A DNA stretch of 64,000 nucleotides, from assembly GCA_964484065.1 (NCBI GenBank), contig CAZAEW010000005.1:1-64000 (forward strand), written 5' to 3'. The notes under the pieces were generated by a model that had not been told where the DNA came from, did not search any database, and saw nothing but the letters and a program-made list of their open reading frames with translations. Origin of the DNA: JAEVLT01 sp964484065. GTDB lineage: Bacteria > Bacillota > Bacilli > Bacillales > Cytobacillaceae. Position numbers and translations under genes: made by a program. The first letter of the stretch is position 1. Each line of letters starts with the position of its first letter. This document shows, in pieces, positions 1-8,305 of the stretch.

Positions 1-144
1 AAACAAATATGAGCAATACTCCAACATAATAAAGGCGGTTTGAGCGAAGCTAAATCATTACTACGGAGTCGCAAAATGCATATATTACCCTTCACTTGGA
101 CAAAATGAATCACTTTTGCGGAGCTCCGCCCCTTTTCCATACAA

Positions 145-218
145 AAAGATGCCGCAAAAATTAACGGCTTTTCTCCCTCCATCAGGAGAGGGAGTGTCCA
201 GTGTTTTGCGGCATCTTT
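145..218 (-). terminator. glyA terminator-like inverted repeat
   Basis: A perfect 15-bp inverted repeat (145-159 with 204-218) encloses a smaller hairpin (173-178 with 189-194). On the minus strand it follows the glyA stop by 13 nt and ends in a T-rich tail. The 44-nt spacing is long for a simple terminator, so it may be a small structured insertion that also terminates transcription. Confidence 0.65.
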
Positions 219-230
219 AGCGTACTAAGA

Positions 231-1472
231 TTAATATTCAGGGTATAATGTGAATTTACTGGTTAGGGCTTCCACACGGCTGCGTGCTTCAGCAAGTTTT
301 GCTTCGTCTTCATGATTTTTCAATGTAAGAGCGATGATTGCTGCGATTTCATCCATTTCTTCTAAACCAAAACCGCGGCTTGTTACAGCAGCTGTACCGA
401 TCCGGATACCGCTTGTAACAAATGGGCTTTGCGGATCAAATGGAATCGTATTTTTGTTAACCGTGATCCCAACTTCATCAAGAACATGCTCCGCTACTTT
501 TCCTGTTAAGCCGATAGTTTGGAGGTCAACAAGCAATAAATGGTTGTCTGTTCCGCCGGAAACAAGTGACAAGCCTTCTTTTTGAAGTCCTGCTGCCAAG
601 CGCTGGGCATTGTCGATAATGTTTTGCGCATATTCTTTAAAGCTGTCCTGAAGGGCTTCGCCAAGAGCAACCGCTTTGGCTGCGATAACGTGCATCAGCG
701 GACCGCCCTGGATTCCAGGGAAAATCGATTTATCGATTCCTTTCGCGAATTCTTCTTTACAGAGAATCATACCGCCACGAGGGCCGCGCAATGTTTTATG
801 AGTAGTTGTTGTCACAAAGTGTGCGTAAGGCACAGGGCTTGGGTGAAGGCCTGCAGCAACAAGTCCTGCGATATGGGCCATATCAACCATTAAGTAAGCG
901 CCGACTTCATCGGCGATTTCCCGGAATCGTTTAAAATCAAGCACGCGCGGATAAGCACTTGCGCCGGCAACGATTAATTTTGGCTTGTGTTCACGGGCTA
1001 ATGCCAAAACAGCATCATAATCAATGTATTGTGTTTCTTTGTCAACGCCGTACTCGATGAAATTATAGTTCACACCGCTGAAGTTTACAGGACTTCCGTG
1101 TGTTAAGTGACCGCCGTGGGAAAGGTTCATCCCAAGGACGGTATCTCCAGCCTGAAGAATCGTGAAATAAACAGCCATGTTTGCCTGAGCACCTGAGTGA
1201 GGCTGAACATTGACATGCTCTGCTCCGAAGATTTGTTTCGCACGGTCGCGGGCTAAATCTTCGACGATGTCCACACATTCACAGCCGCCATAATAACGGC
1301 GTCCCGGATATCCTTCTGCGTATTTATTTGTTAAAACAGATCCTTGTGCTTCCATTACTGCTTCGCTGACAAAGTTTTCTGATGCAATCAACTCAATCTT
1401 GGACCGCTGGCGGCCTAATTCCTGCTGAATTGCTTCAAAGACCTGCGCGTCTTGGTTCGCCAATTTTTTCAT
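231..1472 (-). CDS. glyA: Serine hydroxymethyltransferase
   Basis: GlyA is the cytosolic PLP enzyme that converts serine and tetrahydrofolate to glycine and 5,10-methylene-THF, the main one-carbon source for purines, thymidylate and methionine. The 413-residue product has the usual family length. It carries the SHMT signature around the Schiff-base lysine (TTTTHKTLRGPRGG, lysine near residue 226), the N-terminal ELIASEN motif and the YAEGYPGRRYYGG motif. Two ATGs are adjacent (1475 and 1472). The AAAGGGGG ribosome site sits only 3 nt before the first but 6 nt before the second, so the second is preferred. It is the last gene of the ywl-type block and has a terminator-like hairpin just downstream, as in B. 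subtilis. Confidence 0.97.
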   Translation of the reverse strand: MKKLANQDAQVFEAIQQELGRQRSKIELIASENFVSEAVMEAQGSVLTNKYAEGYPGRRYYGGCECVDIVEDLARDRAKQIFGAEHVNVQPHSGAQANMAVYFTILQAGDTVLGMNLSHGGHLTHGSPVNFSGVNYNFIEYGVDKETQYIDYDAVLALAREHKPKLIVAGASAYPRVLDFKRFREIADEVGAYLMVDMAHIAGLVAAGLHPSPVPYAHFVTTTTHKTLRGPRGGMILCKEEFAKGIDKSIFPGIQGGPLMHVIAAKAVALGEALQDSFKEYAQNIIDNAQRLAAGLQKEGLSLVSGGTDNHLLLVDLQTIGLTGKVAEHVLDEVGITVNKNTIPFDPQSPFVTSGIRIGTAAVTSRGFGLEEMDEIAAIIALTLKNHEDEAKLAEARSRVEALTSKFTLYPEY

Positions 1473-1632
1473 CATTATCCCCCTTTATTCTATAAAAAAC
1501 GACATATTATTTGAAAATTCGTTTTAATTTTAGCATGATTTTCTTTTAAAAAGAAAGTGAAAAGCAGCACTTACTATTTGACAAGGCTACTTTTTTCATG
1601 TAAGCGGAATCATAGTTAGTTTTTGCCAAAAT

Positions 1633-2199
1633 TTAAGTACAGCTTTGATTTTCGGCATTTCGTTCGTAAACCGCTCTCTCTCCACCGATTAATTTTGGAC
1701 GGGTTTTTGCCAGGGTGACAAGAGCCGCTCCAACGTGCTTTTGTTTGACGCGGACAGGAACAGCGACATGCTTCAGATGCATACCGATTAAGGCTGAGCC
1801 GATATCAATTCCGGCATCGGCTTTGATGAATTCGACCATGGCAGGGTCGCTCATTTGCCCATATGCGTAGGTTGCCATCGCCCCGCCGGCATGCCTGACC
1901 GGAACGACCGATACTTCCTCGAGGTTCCGTGCTTCCGCCGTTTTTCTCTCGACAACAAGTGCCCTGTTCAAGTGCTCACAGCATTGAAAAGCAAGCTCAA
2001 TCCCCGTTTTTTCCTGGCATTTTTTCAATTGCCGAAAAATCATTGCCGCTACTTCAGAGCTTCCGGCTGTGCCGATTTTTTCGCCGATGACTTCACTCGT
2101 GCTGCAGCCGACCACAAGAAGCTGGCCGGATTTTAAATGGACTTGTTCCGTAAAATCGTCCAGAATTGATTCTAATTGTTTTTCCCATTCCTCAATCAT
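1633..2199 (-). CDS. ywlG: TIGR01440/UPF0340 family protein (YwlG-like)
   Basis: This 188-residue protein belongs to the UPF0340 (TIGR01440) family, typified by B. subtilis YwlG, whose biochemical role is not established. Recognition rests on the N-terminal EEWEKQLE segment, the central QCCEHLNRALVVE stretch, the ADAGIDIGSALIGMHLKHVAVPVR segment and the position between rpiB and glyA. No signal peptide or membrane segment is evident, so it should be cytosolic. The ATG at 2199 is preceded by a strong AGGGGGAGGG ribosome site. Only 17 nt separate it from rpiB upstream, so the two are probably co-transcribed. Confidence 0.88.
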   Translation of the reverse strand: MIEEWEKQLESILDDFTEQVHLKSGQLLVVGCSTSEVIGEKIGTAGSSEVAAMIFRQLKKCQEKTGIELAFQCCEHLNRALVVERKTAEARNLEEVSVVPVRHAGGAMATYAYGQMSDPAMVEFIKADAGIDIGSALIGMHLKHVAVPVRVKQKHVGAALVTLAKTRPKLIGGERAVYERNAENQSCT

Positions 2200-2216
2200 G
2201 ATAAGCCCTCCCCCTT

Positions 2217-2663
2217 TTAAAGGTGCTTATTCTCATAGTCTGCGATCTTGCCGATCCGGTTCGCATGCCGGCCGCCCTGGAATTCCGTTTTCAGCCATAC
2301 TTCAGCAATCTCTCTTGCAAGTCCCGGTCCGATGACGCGCTCGCCCATTGTCAGCACGTTGCTGTCGTTATGTTGGCGGGTTGCTTTTGCACTGAATGTA
2401 TCATGGACAAGGGCAGCACGGATTCCTTTGACTTTATTGGCAGCAATGCACATGCCAATTCCTGTTCCGCAAATTAAAATGGCACGGTCAAATTCACCGT
2501 TTGCTACTTTTTCAGCTGCAGGAAGCCCATAGTCAGGGTAATCGACAGATGTCGCACAATCACATCCAAAATCGACATATTCTATGCCAAGCTCTTCAAG
2601 CAAAATGGCGATCTCTTTGCGAATATTCACTCCGCCGTGATCTGATGCTAATGCTACTTTCAT
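2217..2663 (-). CDS. rpiB: Ribose-5-phosphate isomerase B (RpiB/LacAB family)
   Basis: RpiB interconverts ribose 5-phosphate and ribulose 5-phosphate in the non-oxidative pentose phosphate pathway. The product (148 residues) has the family N-terminus MKVALASDHGG, the active-site cysteine region DFGCD, the CGTGIGM phosphate-binding loop and RQHNDSNVLTMGER, all typical of RpiB (YwlF in B. subtilis). The ATG at 2663 follows a GAGGAGG site by 9 nt; an in-frame TTG further upstream overlaps that site and is unlikely to start. It lies between the chemotaxis receptor and the ywlG-like gene, and a 21-nt tandem repeat array occupies its upstream region. Confidence 0.95.
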   Translation of the reverse strand: MKVALASDHGGVNIRKEIAILLEELGIEYVDFGCDCATSVDYPDYGLPAAEKVANGEFDRAILICGTGIGMCIAANKVKGIRAALVHDTFSAKATRQHNDSNVLTMGERVIGPGLAREIAEVWLKTEFQGGRHANRIGKIADYENKHL

Positions 2664-2802
2664 TCCATTATTCCTCCTCAATCTGTTAACCTGCTTTTAT
2701 TTTGACACACTGCCGAAAAATTATAAAGAAGAAGCGCTTCTTGCGTCCTCATTTACCTGAAATCAGCAAAAATTGGTTGCAGTTTTGCATAAGGCAGGCA
2801 GA

Positions 2803-2907
2803 ATTCTACAAAGTTCACAGGCAATTCTACCAAAATTAAGCTGGATTCTACAAAGTTCACAACCAATTCTACAAAGTTCACAACTAATTCTACAAATGTC
2901 ACGGAAT
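2803..2907 (-). repeat. 21-nt tandem repeat array A (5 units)
   Basis: Five head-to-tail units of exactly 21 nt begin at 2803, 2824, 2845, 2866 and 2887. The plus-strand consensus runs ATTCTACAAAGTTCACAACC plus one base; the second unit is the most diverged. The array lies between the receptor gene's terminator and the rpiB ribosome site, starting 60 nt past the receptor stop in the direction of transcription. It has no start codon or ribosome site and is not a gene. It shares a frame with arrays at 28329, 30643 and 49712. Confidence 0.9.
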
Positions 2908-2942
2908 CTTAACAACCAATGGTCCGAATTTGGCAAAAAGAA

Positions 2943-2966
2943 AACTCCCCGTCCTAATCGGGAAGT
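2943..2966 (-). terminator. Terminator of the chemotaxis receptor gene
   Basis: On the minus strand ACTTCCCG and CGGGGAGT form an 8-bp stem (one G-U pair) around a 7-8 nt loop immediately after the stop codon at 2967, followed by TTTTCTTTTT. Confidence 0.8.
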
Positions 2967-4256
2967 CTATACGGTAAATATACGGATGGTTTGCTGCAGT
3001 TTATCAGCTTGCTCTTTCAAATTCAAAGCCAGTCTTTCGACTTCTTCGATGACCTGCACCTGCACAACCGTTGAAGCAGCCACCTCCTGGGAGCCAGCGG
3101 ATGTTTGCTGGGCAATAGCGGAGATTTCCTGGGATTGCGATAATGTGCGTTCAATGCTTTTCTTCTGCCGGTCAACCAGCCCGGAAATTTCTTTCACCAT
3201 TTCAGCCATCTCATTAATTGTGCCAGTCATGCCTTCGATCGCATGATTGGTTTGGTTTCCTTTTTTCATTTCCTGGCCGGCCCGTTCGACTTGAGCTTCC
3301 ATTTGTTTGACAACGTTATGTACTTCCATTTGAATATTTTTGATTAACTCGGAGATTCCATTGACAGCTTGTCCGCTTTGATCGGCAAGCTTGCGGACCT
3401 CCTCGGCTACGACGGCGAACCCTCTTCCGTGTTCTCCGGCACGTGCTGCTTCGATTGAAGCATTTAAGGCAAGCAGGTTGGTTTGCGAAGCAATATCGCC
3501 GACAAGCTGGATAATCTGTTCAACCTTCGCCGCATTTTGCTCGAGCCGTTTGACATTTTCCATGGACTCGGAGTTGTCGCTGACCACTTTCTCCATTCCA
3601 GTAATTAACGACTCAATGACACTTTTTGATGTGTGCAGCTCTTGAACCATGTTTATCGAAATTTGCTGAGAAGAACCGGCCTTCTCTTGTACCTGTTCAG
3701 CAATGCTTGCTGCTTCCTCCAGCGATTCCACCATAGTCACCATGGAAGAAGCGGATTTATCTGCACCAATTGCAATCTCATTAATCGTCCCCGAGACCTC
3801 TTCTGATTGGCGGGCGGCCTGTTCCGATATTTGTGTAATCGATACAACCTTTTGGTTGGTTTCATTCACATTTCCATCAATTTGCGAAACCATTTTTCGC
3901 ATGCTTGACAGCATATAGTTAAAGGCAATCCCAAGGGAGCGGATTTCGTCATCCGATTGCGGGATTTCCACATCCACGCTTATTTTTCCATTTGCTGCTT
4001 CCAAGGCCGTTGCTTCAATCTTCTTCAGCGGTTTTATGATAAAACCGGCGGCAAAAAACGCAAGAATTCCTGACCAAATAATCCCAAGAAGCAGGCAAAT
4101 AATTGTAAACGGCATTTCGCTGACATATTCTTTTACGAATGGATATAAACCGTAAATAAAGATGGCACTTGTCGTGTAGGTAATCATCGCCAAAACCGTC
4201 GTAAATAAAACGAGTTTCTTCCTCAATCCGAATTTGTATGTTTTCTTTTCTTCCAC
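2967..4256 (-). CDS. Methyl-accepting chemotaxis protein without a sensor domain
   Basis: This 429-residue inner-membrane transducer should relay signals to CheA/CheW. Two hydrophobic helices (about 14-36 and 46-70) are separated by only about ten residues, so there is no Cache or other extracytoplasmic ligand domain. A HAMP linker (about 71-123, IIKPLKKIE) and a full cytoplasmic signalling domain follow, with the conserved hairpin tip (EIIQLVGDIASQTNLLALNASIEAARAGE) near residues 240-270. The GTG start has an AAGGAG site. It begins 12 nt after ywlE and is probably co-transcribed with it. The B. subtilis ywlE-ywlF interval lacks such a gene. It may sense membrane state, cytoplasmic redox or a partner protein; the ligand cannot be predicted. 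Confidence 0.92.
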   Translation of the reverse strand: MEEKKTYKFGLRKKLVLFTTVLAMITYTTSAIFIYGLYPFVKEYVSEMPFTIICLLLGIIWSGILAFFAAGFIIKPLKKIEATALEAANGKISVDVEIPQSDDEIRSLGIAFNYMLSSMRKMVSQIDGNVNETNQKVVSITQISEQAARQSEEVSGTINEIAIGADKSASSMVTMVESLEEAASIAEQVQEKAGSSQQISINMVQELHTSKSVIESLITGMEKVVSDNSESMENVKRLEQNAAKVEQIIQLVGDIASQTNLLALNASIEAARAGEHGRGFAVVAEEVRKLADQSGQAVNGISELIKNIQMEVHNVVKQMEAQVERAGQEMKKGNQTNHAIEGMTGTINEMAEMVKEISGLVDRQKKSIERTLSQSQEISAIAQQTSAGSQEVAASTVVQVQVIEEVERLALNLKEQADKLQQTIRIFTV

Positions 4257-4268
4257 TTGGTTTCTCCT

Positions 4269-4730
4269 TTATGTTGAGGGTTCATCTGAAAATTCATGCA
4301 AGCGGTCAATCGCCCGGTCTATCAGCTCTTCTAATTCGTGATACGTCTTGCGGTAAATTTCAATATCTCCGCCAAAAGGGTCGATGACATCCAATTGCTG
4401 AATTTCACCGGTAAACTCTTTGAGCGTAAATGTTTTTGAGGCAGCCCCGGGAAAAATATTGATAATGGCTGCTTTATGAGAGAGGGTCATCGTTAATATG
4501 AGAGTCGCCCATTCAACATCCGCCTGCGTCAAGGAGCTTGATTGATGATGGTGCTCAATCTCGTTTTCGATCAGCACTTTTTTGGCATTTGCGGAAGCAT
4601 CACTGCCGTTTATCGCAAAAATTCCTGAGGATTTCACTTTTATTCCGGTCAGCTTTTTATTTTTTAAAATCGCTTCAGCCATTGGGCTCCTGCATGTATT
4701 TCCCGTACAAACAAACAAAACATGCTGCAT
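4269..4730 (-). CDS. ywlE: Low-molecular-weight protein arginine phosphatase YwlE
   Basis: YwlE removes phosphate from arginine residues phosphorylated by McsB and so controls CtsR/ClpCP-dependent stress responses and protein degradation. The 153-residue protein has the LMW-PTP P-loop CTGNTCRS at residues 8-15 (Cys8 nucleophile, Arg14). Thr12 occupies the position that marks arginine over tyrosine phosphatases in this family. The general acid lies in the DPFGG motif (Asp117). The start is supported by an AAGGAGGG site about 11 nt upstream. It is cytosolic and lies between mntP and the chemotaxis receptor in the conserved ywl order. Confidence 0.93.
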   Translation of the reverse strand: MQHVLFVCTGNTCRSPMAEAILKNKKLTGIKVKSSGIFAINGSDASANAKKVLIENEIEHHHQSSSLTQADVEWATLILTMTLSHKAAIINIFPGAASKTFTLKEFTGEIQQLDVIDPFGGDIEIYRKTYHELEELIDRAIDRLHEFSDEPST

Positions 4731-4828
4731 TTATCGGACTCCCTCCTTTTCTTTATTATAGTAGATATTTAGTTGAAGCCAATACTTACTCTGAAATGTT
4801 CGTATAAAATTCGTTATAGCCGTTTTCT

Positions 4829-5383
4829 TTAAAAAGGCAGCAGTAACTTAAGGCCGAATGCCAAGAGGATGCTTCCGCCCAATGCTTCGCCGTAAGCTCC
4901 GAGCCAGCCTTGGACTTTTCTGCCGACGAGCAGCCCGCACCACGTCATGATGGTCGCCGCAATGCCGAAGCAAAGGATAACCATCATTGTTTTTGCACGG
5001 TAGATTCCAAGCGTAAGGCCGACGGAAAAAGAGTCAATGCTGACGCTAAACGCAAACAAAAGCAAGCCGAAGCCGACAGGAGTGATTGCTTTTTCTTCTT
5101 CCTTTTTCAAACTGGACCAAGCCATTTGCAGCCCCAGCAAAACGAGGAGGATCCCTCCTAAAGCCGTTGCGAACGTGCCGAATTTCTCTGACAGAAACTT
5201 GCCGGCTGTCATCCCGACAAGGGGCATCCAAACATGAAAAAAGCCTATAGTAAGGCCGATTTTAAAAATTTGTCTTAAGCGCAGTTTATACATCCCCATG
5301 CCGAGGCCAACTGAAAAAGCATCCATTGCTAAGGCAAACGCCATTACTATTAGTGTAATAAATTCCCCTGCAATCGTTGACAT
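4829..5383 (-). CDS. mntP: Manganese efflux pump MntP
   Basis: MntP exports Mn(II) and protects against manganese overload. The product (about 184 residues) is almost entirely hydrophobic with six predicted membrane helices in two homologous halves. Each half carries the conserved acidic motif: ALAMDAFSVGLGMG near the N-terminus and FSVSIDSFSVGLTLG in the second half. The ATG at 5383 lies 12 nt after an AAGGGGG site; a TTG 12 nt further upstream abuts that site and is less likely. It corresponds to YwlD in B. subtilis. A manganese riboswitch was not recognised upstream. Confidence 0.93.
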   Translation of the reverse strand: MSTIAGEFITLIVMAFALAMDAFSVGLGMGMYKLRLRQIFKIGLTIGFFHVWMPLVGMTAGKFLSEKFGTFATALGGILLVLLGLQMAWSSLKKEEEKAITPVGFGLLLFAFSVSIDSFSVGLTLGIYRAKTMMVILCFGIAATIMTWCGLLVGRKVQGWLGAYGEALGGSILLAFGLKLLLPF

Positions 5384-5496
5384 TCTCTGCTTCAACCCCC
5401 TTGGACTTGCTATTTGAAGCTTATGCCAAGCAAAGGGGATTTAGAAGAAAAACATCCTGCTATTATCCATAGTAAGGAAATCATTCAGTGAGGCTG

Positions 5497-6540
5497 TTAC
5501 TCACTGATTACTTTATTTCCCGCTGCTTTCTGGAGGCGGTTCATAATCGCCATCCCAACTCCTTCAGCAGGGAACATTTCACTGTAAATAATATCGACTT
5601 TTTCATGGTTAAACGCGCGCAGCACATCATACAAATTGGCTGCTACCGTTTCCAGCTCCTGACGCCTGCCACAGGAAATTACGACATCCGCCTGAAAGCG
5701 GGCTTTGTTTTCTTCGGTTGTCAGAATGCCGACCCGCAATCCTTCCGCCTGCTTTTCACCGGCAAGCTTTTGCAAAAAGCCGCTGCTCCCGGAAACTAAA
5801 TAAAGCGGGGCATTCGGGGCATAATGGGTATATTTCATCCCTGGCGCTTTCGGTGCCAGATTCGTTTCTGTTAAGGCTCTGTCTATCCTTACTTCACCGA
5901 CCCGCTCTTCAAGCTGTTCCTTCGTTACCGCTCCCGGCCGTAAAATGACGGGTATTTTTTCCGTGCAGTCTACCACGGTTGATTCAACCCCGACACCTGT
6001 TGGACCGCCATCCACAACACCGGCAATTTTGCCGTCAAGGTCTTCGATTACGTGAGAAGCTGCAGTAGGGCTTGGCTTGCCGGAGCTGTTTGCACTCGGC
6101 GCTGCAATTGGCAGCCCGGATCTTTTGATAAGAGCAAGCGCAACGGGATGGTCCGGCATGCGGACTCCGACGGTGGATAATCCGGCCGTGGCCTTGTTTG
6201 ACAGTACACCCGGCTTGCTTTTTAAAATAATCGTTAACGGTCCCGGCCAAAAGGCTTTCATTAATATACGGGCATTTTCGGGAACCTCTGAAACAAATTC
6301 ATTGAGCTGCTTTTGTTCCGCAATGTGGATGATCAACGGATTATCCACAGGCCTTCCTTTTGCAGCGAAAATTTTCGACACCGCTTCGTCATTTTTCGCG
6401 TTTCCCCCCAGGCCGTAAACGGTCTCTGTTGGCAGGGCAACCACTTCATTTTCCATTAAAAATTGGGCTGCATCCACAATCTGTGGATTATTCTCCAGGT
6501 TATCCACATACTTATCCACTTTCCATACTTTTGTGATCAT
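5497..6540 (-). CDS. ywlC: L-threonylcarbamoyladenylate synthase (Sua5/YwlC)
   Basis: YwlC makes threonylcarbamoyl-AMP from threonine, bicarbonate and ATP, the first step of t6A37 modification of ANN-decoding tRNAs. The 347-residue product has the YrdC-like catalytic domain (about 30-215; PTETVYGLGGNA, KGRPVDNPLI, PSANSSGKPSPT, VESTVVDC) and the C-terminal Sua5 domain (about 245-345), i.e. the long Sua5 form. The ATG at 6540 is served by AAAGGTG seven nt upstream. Its first codons contain several DnaA-box-like sequences that continue into the upstream gap. Confidence 0.94.
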   Translation of the reverse strand: MITKVWKVDKYVDNLENNPQIVDAAQFLMENEVVALPTETVYGLGGNAKNDEAVSKIFAAKGRPVDNPLIIHIAEQKQLNEFVSEVPENARILMKAFWPGPLTIILKSKPGVLSNKATAGLSTVGVRMPDHPVALALIKRSGLPIAAPSANSSGKPSPTAASHVIEDLDGKIAGVVDGGPTGVGVESTVVDCTEKIPVILRPGAVTKEQLEERVGEVRIDRALTETNLAPKAPGMKYTHYAPNAPLYLVSGSSGFLQKLAGEKQAEGLRVGILTTEENKARFQADVVISCGRRQELETVAANLYDVLRAFNHEKVDIIYSEMFPAEGVGMAIMNRLQKAAGNKVISE

Positions 6541-6725
6541 TTTTTTCACCTTTATCCCCAAGCCGTCTTGTTTATCGAAATTTGCCGAAACTAGGCTGAT
6601 TTTTACTTACTTTTGGCTTTAGTACGTTTGAAAGTATAAAAGATGGGGAGCTAAAATACAAGTTCTATCCACAAAATGTGAATAACCACATTAAAACAGT
6701 GGATAACTTTGTGGATATATCCACA
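6482..6725. promoter_or_regulatory. DnaA-box cluster at the ywlC start
   Basis: At least eight 9-mers match or nearly match the DnaA box TTATNCACA. Inside the ywlC 5' end they are at 6482-6490 (minus), 6500-6508 and 6512-6520. Upstream of ywlC they are at 6665-6673, 6677-6685 (minus, exact TTATTCACA), 6699-6707 (minus), 6710-6718 (minus) and 6717-6725. Another exact box is at 6341-6349. In B. subtilis, as I recall, the ywlC locus is one of the chromosomal DnaA-box clusters that titrate DnaA away from oriC, so position and composition both support this call. Confidence 0.85.
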
Positions 6726-6726
6726 G

Positions 6727-7173
6727 TTATAATGACATTTTTAAAAAAAGTGAGTTTTCCACAGCGGTGATACTCTTAATGTGTGCAGAGCGGGACAATT
6801 CTTCCGGGAGGTCCTTTTCTTCGAGAAGCTGAAATCCTAAGAACTGAAAAAAAGACACGGCTGCATGCTTGTTTGTCGCCAGATATAAATCCTCGAAATT
6901 TTTTTCTTTTGCGAGAACGAGAGCCTGCTGAAAAAGAAGAAGGATATCATTCTGCGCCTGACTTGAAGCAACAACAAGAGAGCGGAGCAGGCCGCTGCTG
7001 CGAAATGGTTCAATTCCCAATGTCCCCCGCCACGAGCGGTCCTCATTTTCCAAGAGCAAAAAATAGGGTGCCGTCTTCTCCGTCAGCCCCTCCGTACTCA
7101 GGCCAGCCTTGGCCAGATACTCCTTTAGACCTTCTAAATCGTGCCGATTTGCCTGACGAATCAATGTCTGCAT
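6727..7173 (-). CDS. ywlB: GNAT-type N-acetyltransferase (YwlB-like)
   Basis: This 148-residue protein resembles the single-domain GNAT fold of B. subtilis YwlB, an uncharacterised acetyltransferase related to the N-acetylglutamate synthase group. Visible features are an N-terminal IRQANRHDLEGLKEYL helix, the central beta strand GTLGIEPF, the LLRSLVV strand that precedes the acetyl-CoA loop, and the late AAVSFFQFLGFQLLE motif of beta6-alpha4. The acetyl-CoA loop itself is degenerate, with no clear Q/RxxGxG/A. The substrate is therefore uncertain. It lies in the conserved spoIIR-ywlB-ywlC order, with a gap rich in DnaA boxes on its 3' side. Confidence 0.8.
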   Translation of the reverse strand: MQTLIRQANRHDLEGLKEYLAKAGLSTEGLTEKTAPYFLLLENEDRSWRGTLGIEPFRSSGLLRSLVVASSQAQNDILLLFQQALVLAKEKNFEDLYLATNKHAAVSFFQFLGFQLLEEKDLPEELSRSAHIKSITAVENSLFLKMSL

Positions 7174-7277
7174 CCAACCACCTCATTTATTTTTTACTCT
7201 ATTACTATGATTTAGTAGAAAATATAGAACGGGCGGTTAAGCGCAAAATTAAAAACACACGAACATTCGCGTGTCTG

Positions 7278-8198
7278 TTAAAAAATCTTTTCCCACAATT
7301 CTACGGCGAAAAATTTTACTTTGATTGGCTGTTCATCTTCTGCTGTGTAGACAGGAGCTTTTTGTTTATGCTTTTTCCCTGTTGATCCCGATGGTTTCAA
7401 ATCGGCTGATGCTGCGGGCTGACTGTCGGTGTTTGAATCGTTTGAATCATCGGTTGTCTGGTTTGAAACTTTTTTTGCTGTTTCTTTTGTTTTTGCAGGT
7501 GAGTCTTGTTCAAAATCCGGCTGCTCGGAAACTGCCTCCTGATCTGGCTGGTCCTGCTCAACTGCCTGACGTTTTTGTGAACTTGGCTTTGAATCCGAAT
7601 TTGGTTCTTGAACAGGTGCTTTTTGCTCTGGAGCTTCAGCCTTCACTGTTTTTTTTCCATTGTCAGACTTTTTTTCTTCAAATCCGTTGCTGACAGCAAC
7701 CCCATTCGAAAAATCAAGAAAGCATAATGGCGGGAACAGGACGCACCACCAGTTAGCCCCTTTTCCTTCCCCAAGCGTAATTAACACCGCTTCATAATCA
7801 CCGGCAGGATATAAAAACTGGCCATAAAGCTTGGTTGGAAATTGAACCTTTCCAAACTTCACCTTCACCTTTTGATCGGAGCCATTCTCTTTGACCACTT
7901 CTTCAGCAACAGTTTGTATTTCCGGGAGCTTCGATTCGATTACCTTGCGTGCTTCTTTGATGGATGTTAAATCTTTGACCCATACGGCGATTTTCTCATT
8001 GACCTTGTCACGCACCTTGCGTTTCAAGGCCTGATCGGAATCCAAATCACTGTTGGCCAGGATCCGCAGGCGGATGGCCTGACCCGGAATCACGATGGCA
8101 TCTTTTGCGGCAACCTCATTTTTTGGTATATATAAACTTAGGATTGTCCCTAATGATAATACGATCAGATACGCCCAAACGATTGTTTTCTTGTTCAT
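7278..8198 (-). CDS. spoIIR: Stage II sporulation protein R (SpoIIR)
   Basis: SpoIIR is secreted from the forespore after sigma-F activation and triggers the SpoIIGA protease to process pro-sigma-E in the mother cell. The start at 8198 (MNKKTIVW) gives about 306 residues with one N-terminal hydrophobic signal helix (about 6-25). The conserved domain (about 38-170) contains the IRLRILANSDLDSDQALKRKVRD motif and GANWWCVLFPPLCFLD. Residues about 185-285 are a hydrophilic low-complexity linker rich in Q, S, D, P and K, before a conserved C-terminal VKFFAVELWEKIF. B. subtilis SpoIIR is about 224 residues, so the linker accounts for most of the extra length. A sigma-F promoter is expected but I could not place a convincing one. 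Confidence 0.93.
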   Translation of the reverse strand: MNKKTIVWAYLIVLSLGTILSLYIPKNEVAAKDAIVIPGQAIRLRILANSDLDSDQALKRKVRDKVNEKIAVWVKDLTSIKEARKVIESKLPEIQTVAEEVVKENGSDQKVKVKFGKVQFPTKLYGQFLYPAGDYEAVLITLGEGKGANWWCVLFPPLCFLDFSNGVAVSNGFEEKKSDNGKKTVKAEAPEQKAPVQEPNSDSKPSSQKRQAVEQDQPDQEAVSEQPDFEQDSPAKTKETAKKVSNQTTDDSNDSNTDSQPAASADLKPSGSTGKKHKQKAPVYTAEDEQPIKVKFFAVELWEKIF

Positions 8199-8305
8199 AC
8201 TTGGCACCGTCCTTTCGATATCCTCAGTGTGGACCGAATGCCAGTATCTTAAACTAGTAAATTTAAAAATAATAGAAAACTTTTCTGAAAATTCATCCGG
8301 ATGGG

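Noticed and set aside
1500..1560. PurR operator upstream of glyA
   Set aside because: AAAACGAATTTT and a facing TCGTTTT element are present, but both lack the CCGAAC core, so the match is too weak.
2773..3246. Plus-strand 157-codon frame over array A and the receptor 3' end
   Set aside because: It overlaps the well-supported receptor gene on the opposite strand and has no ribosome site.
4830..5500. yybP-ykoY manganese riboswitch for mntP
   Set aside because: The gap upstream of mntP is only about 110 nt and shows no recognisable riboswitch core.
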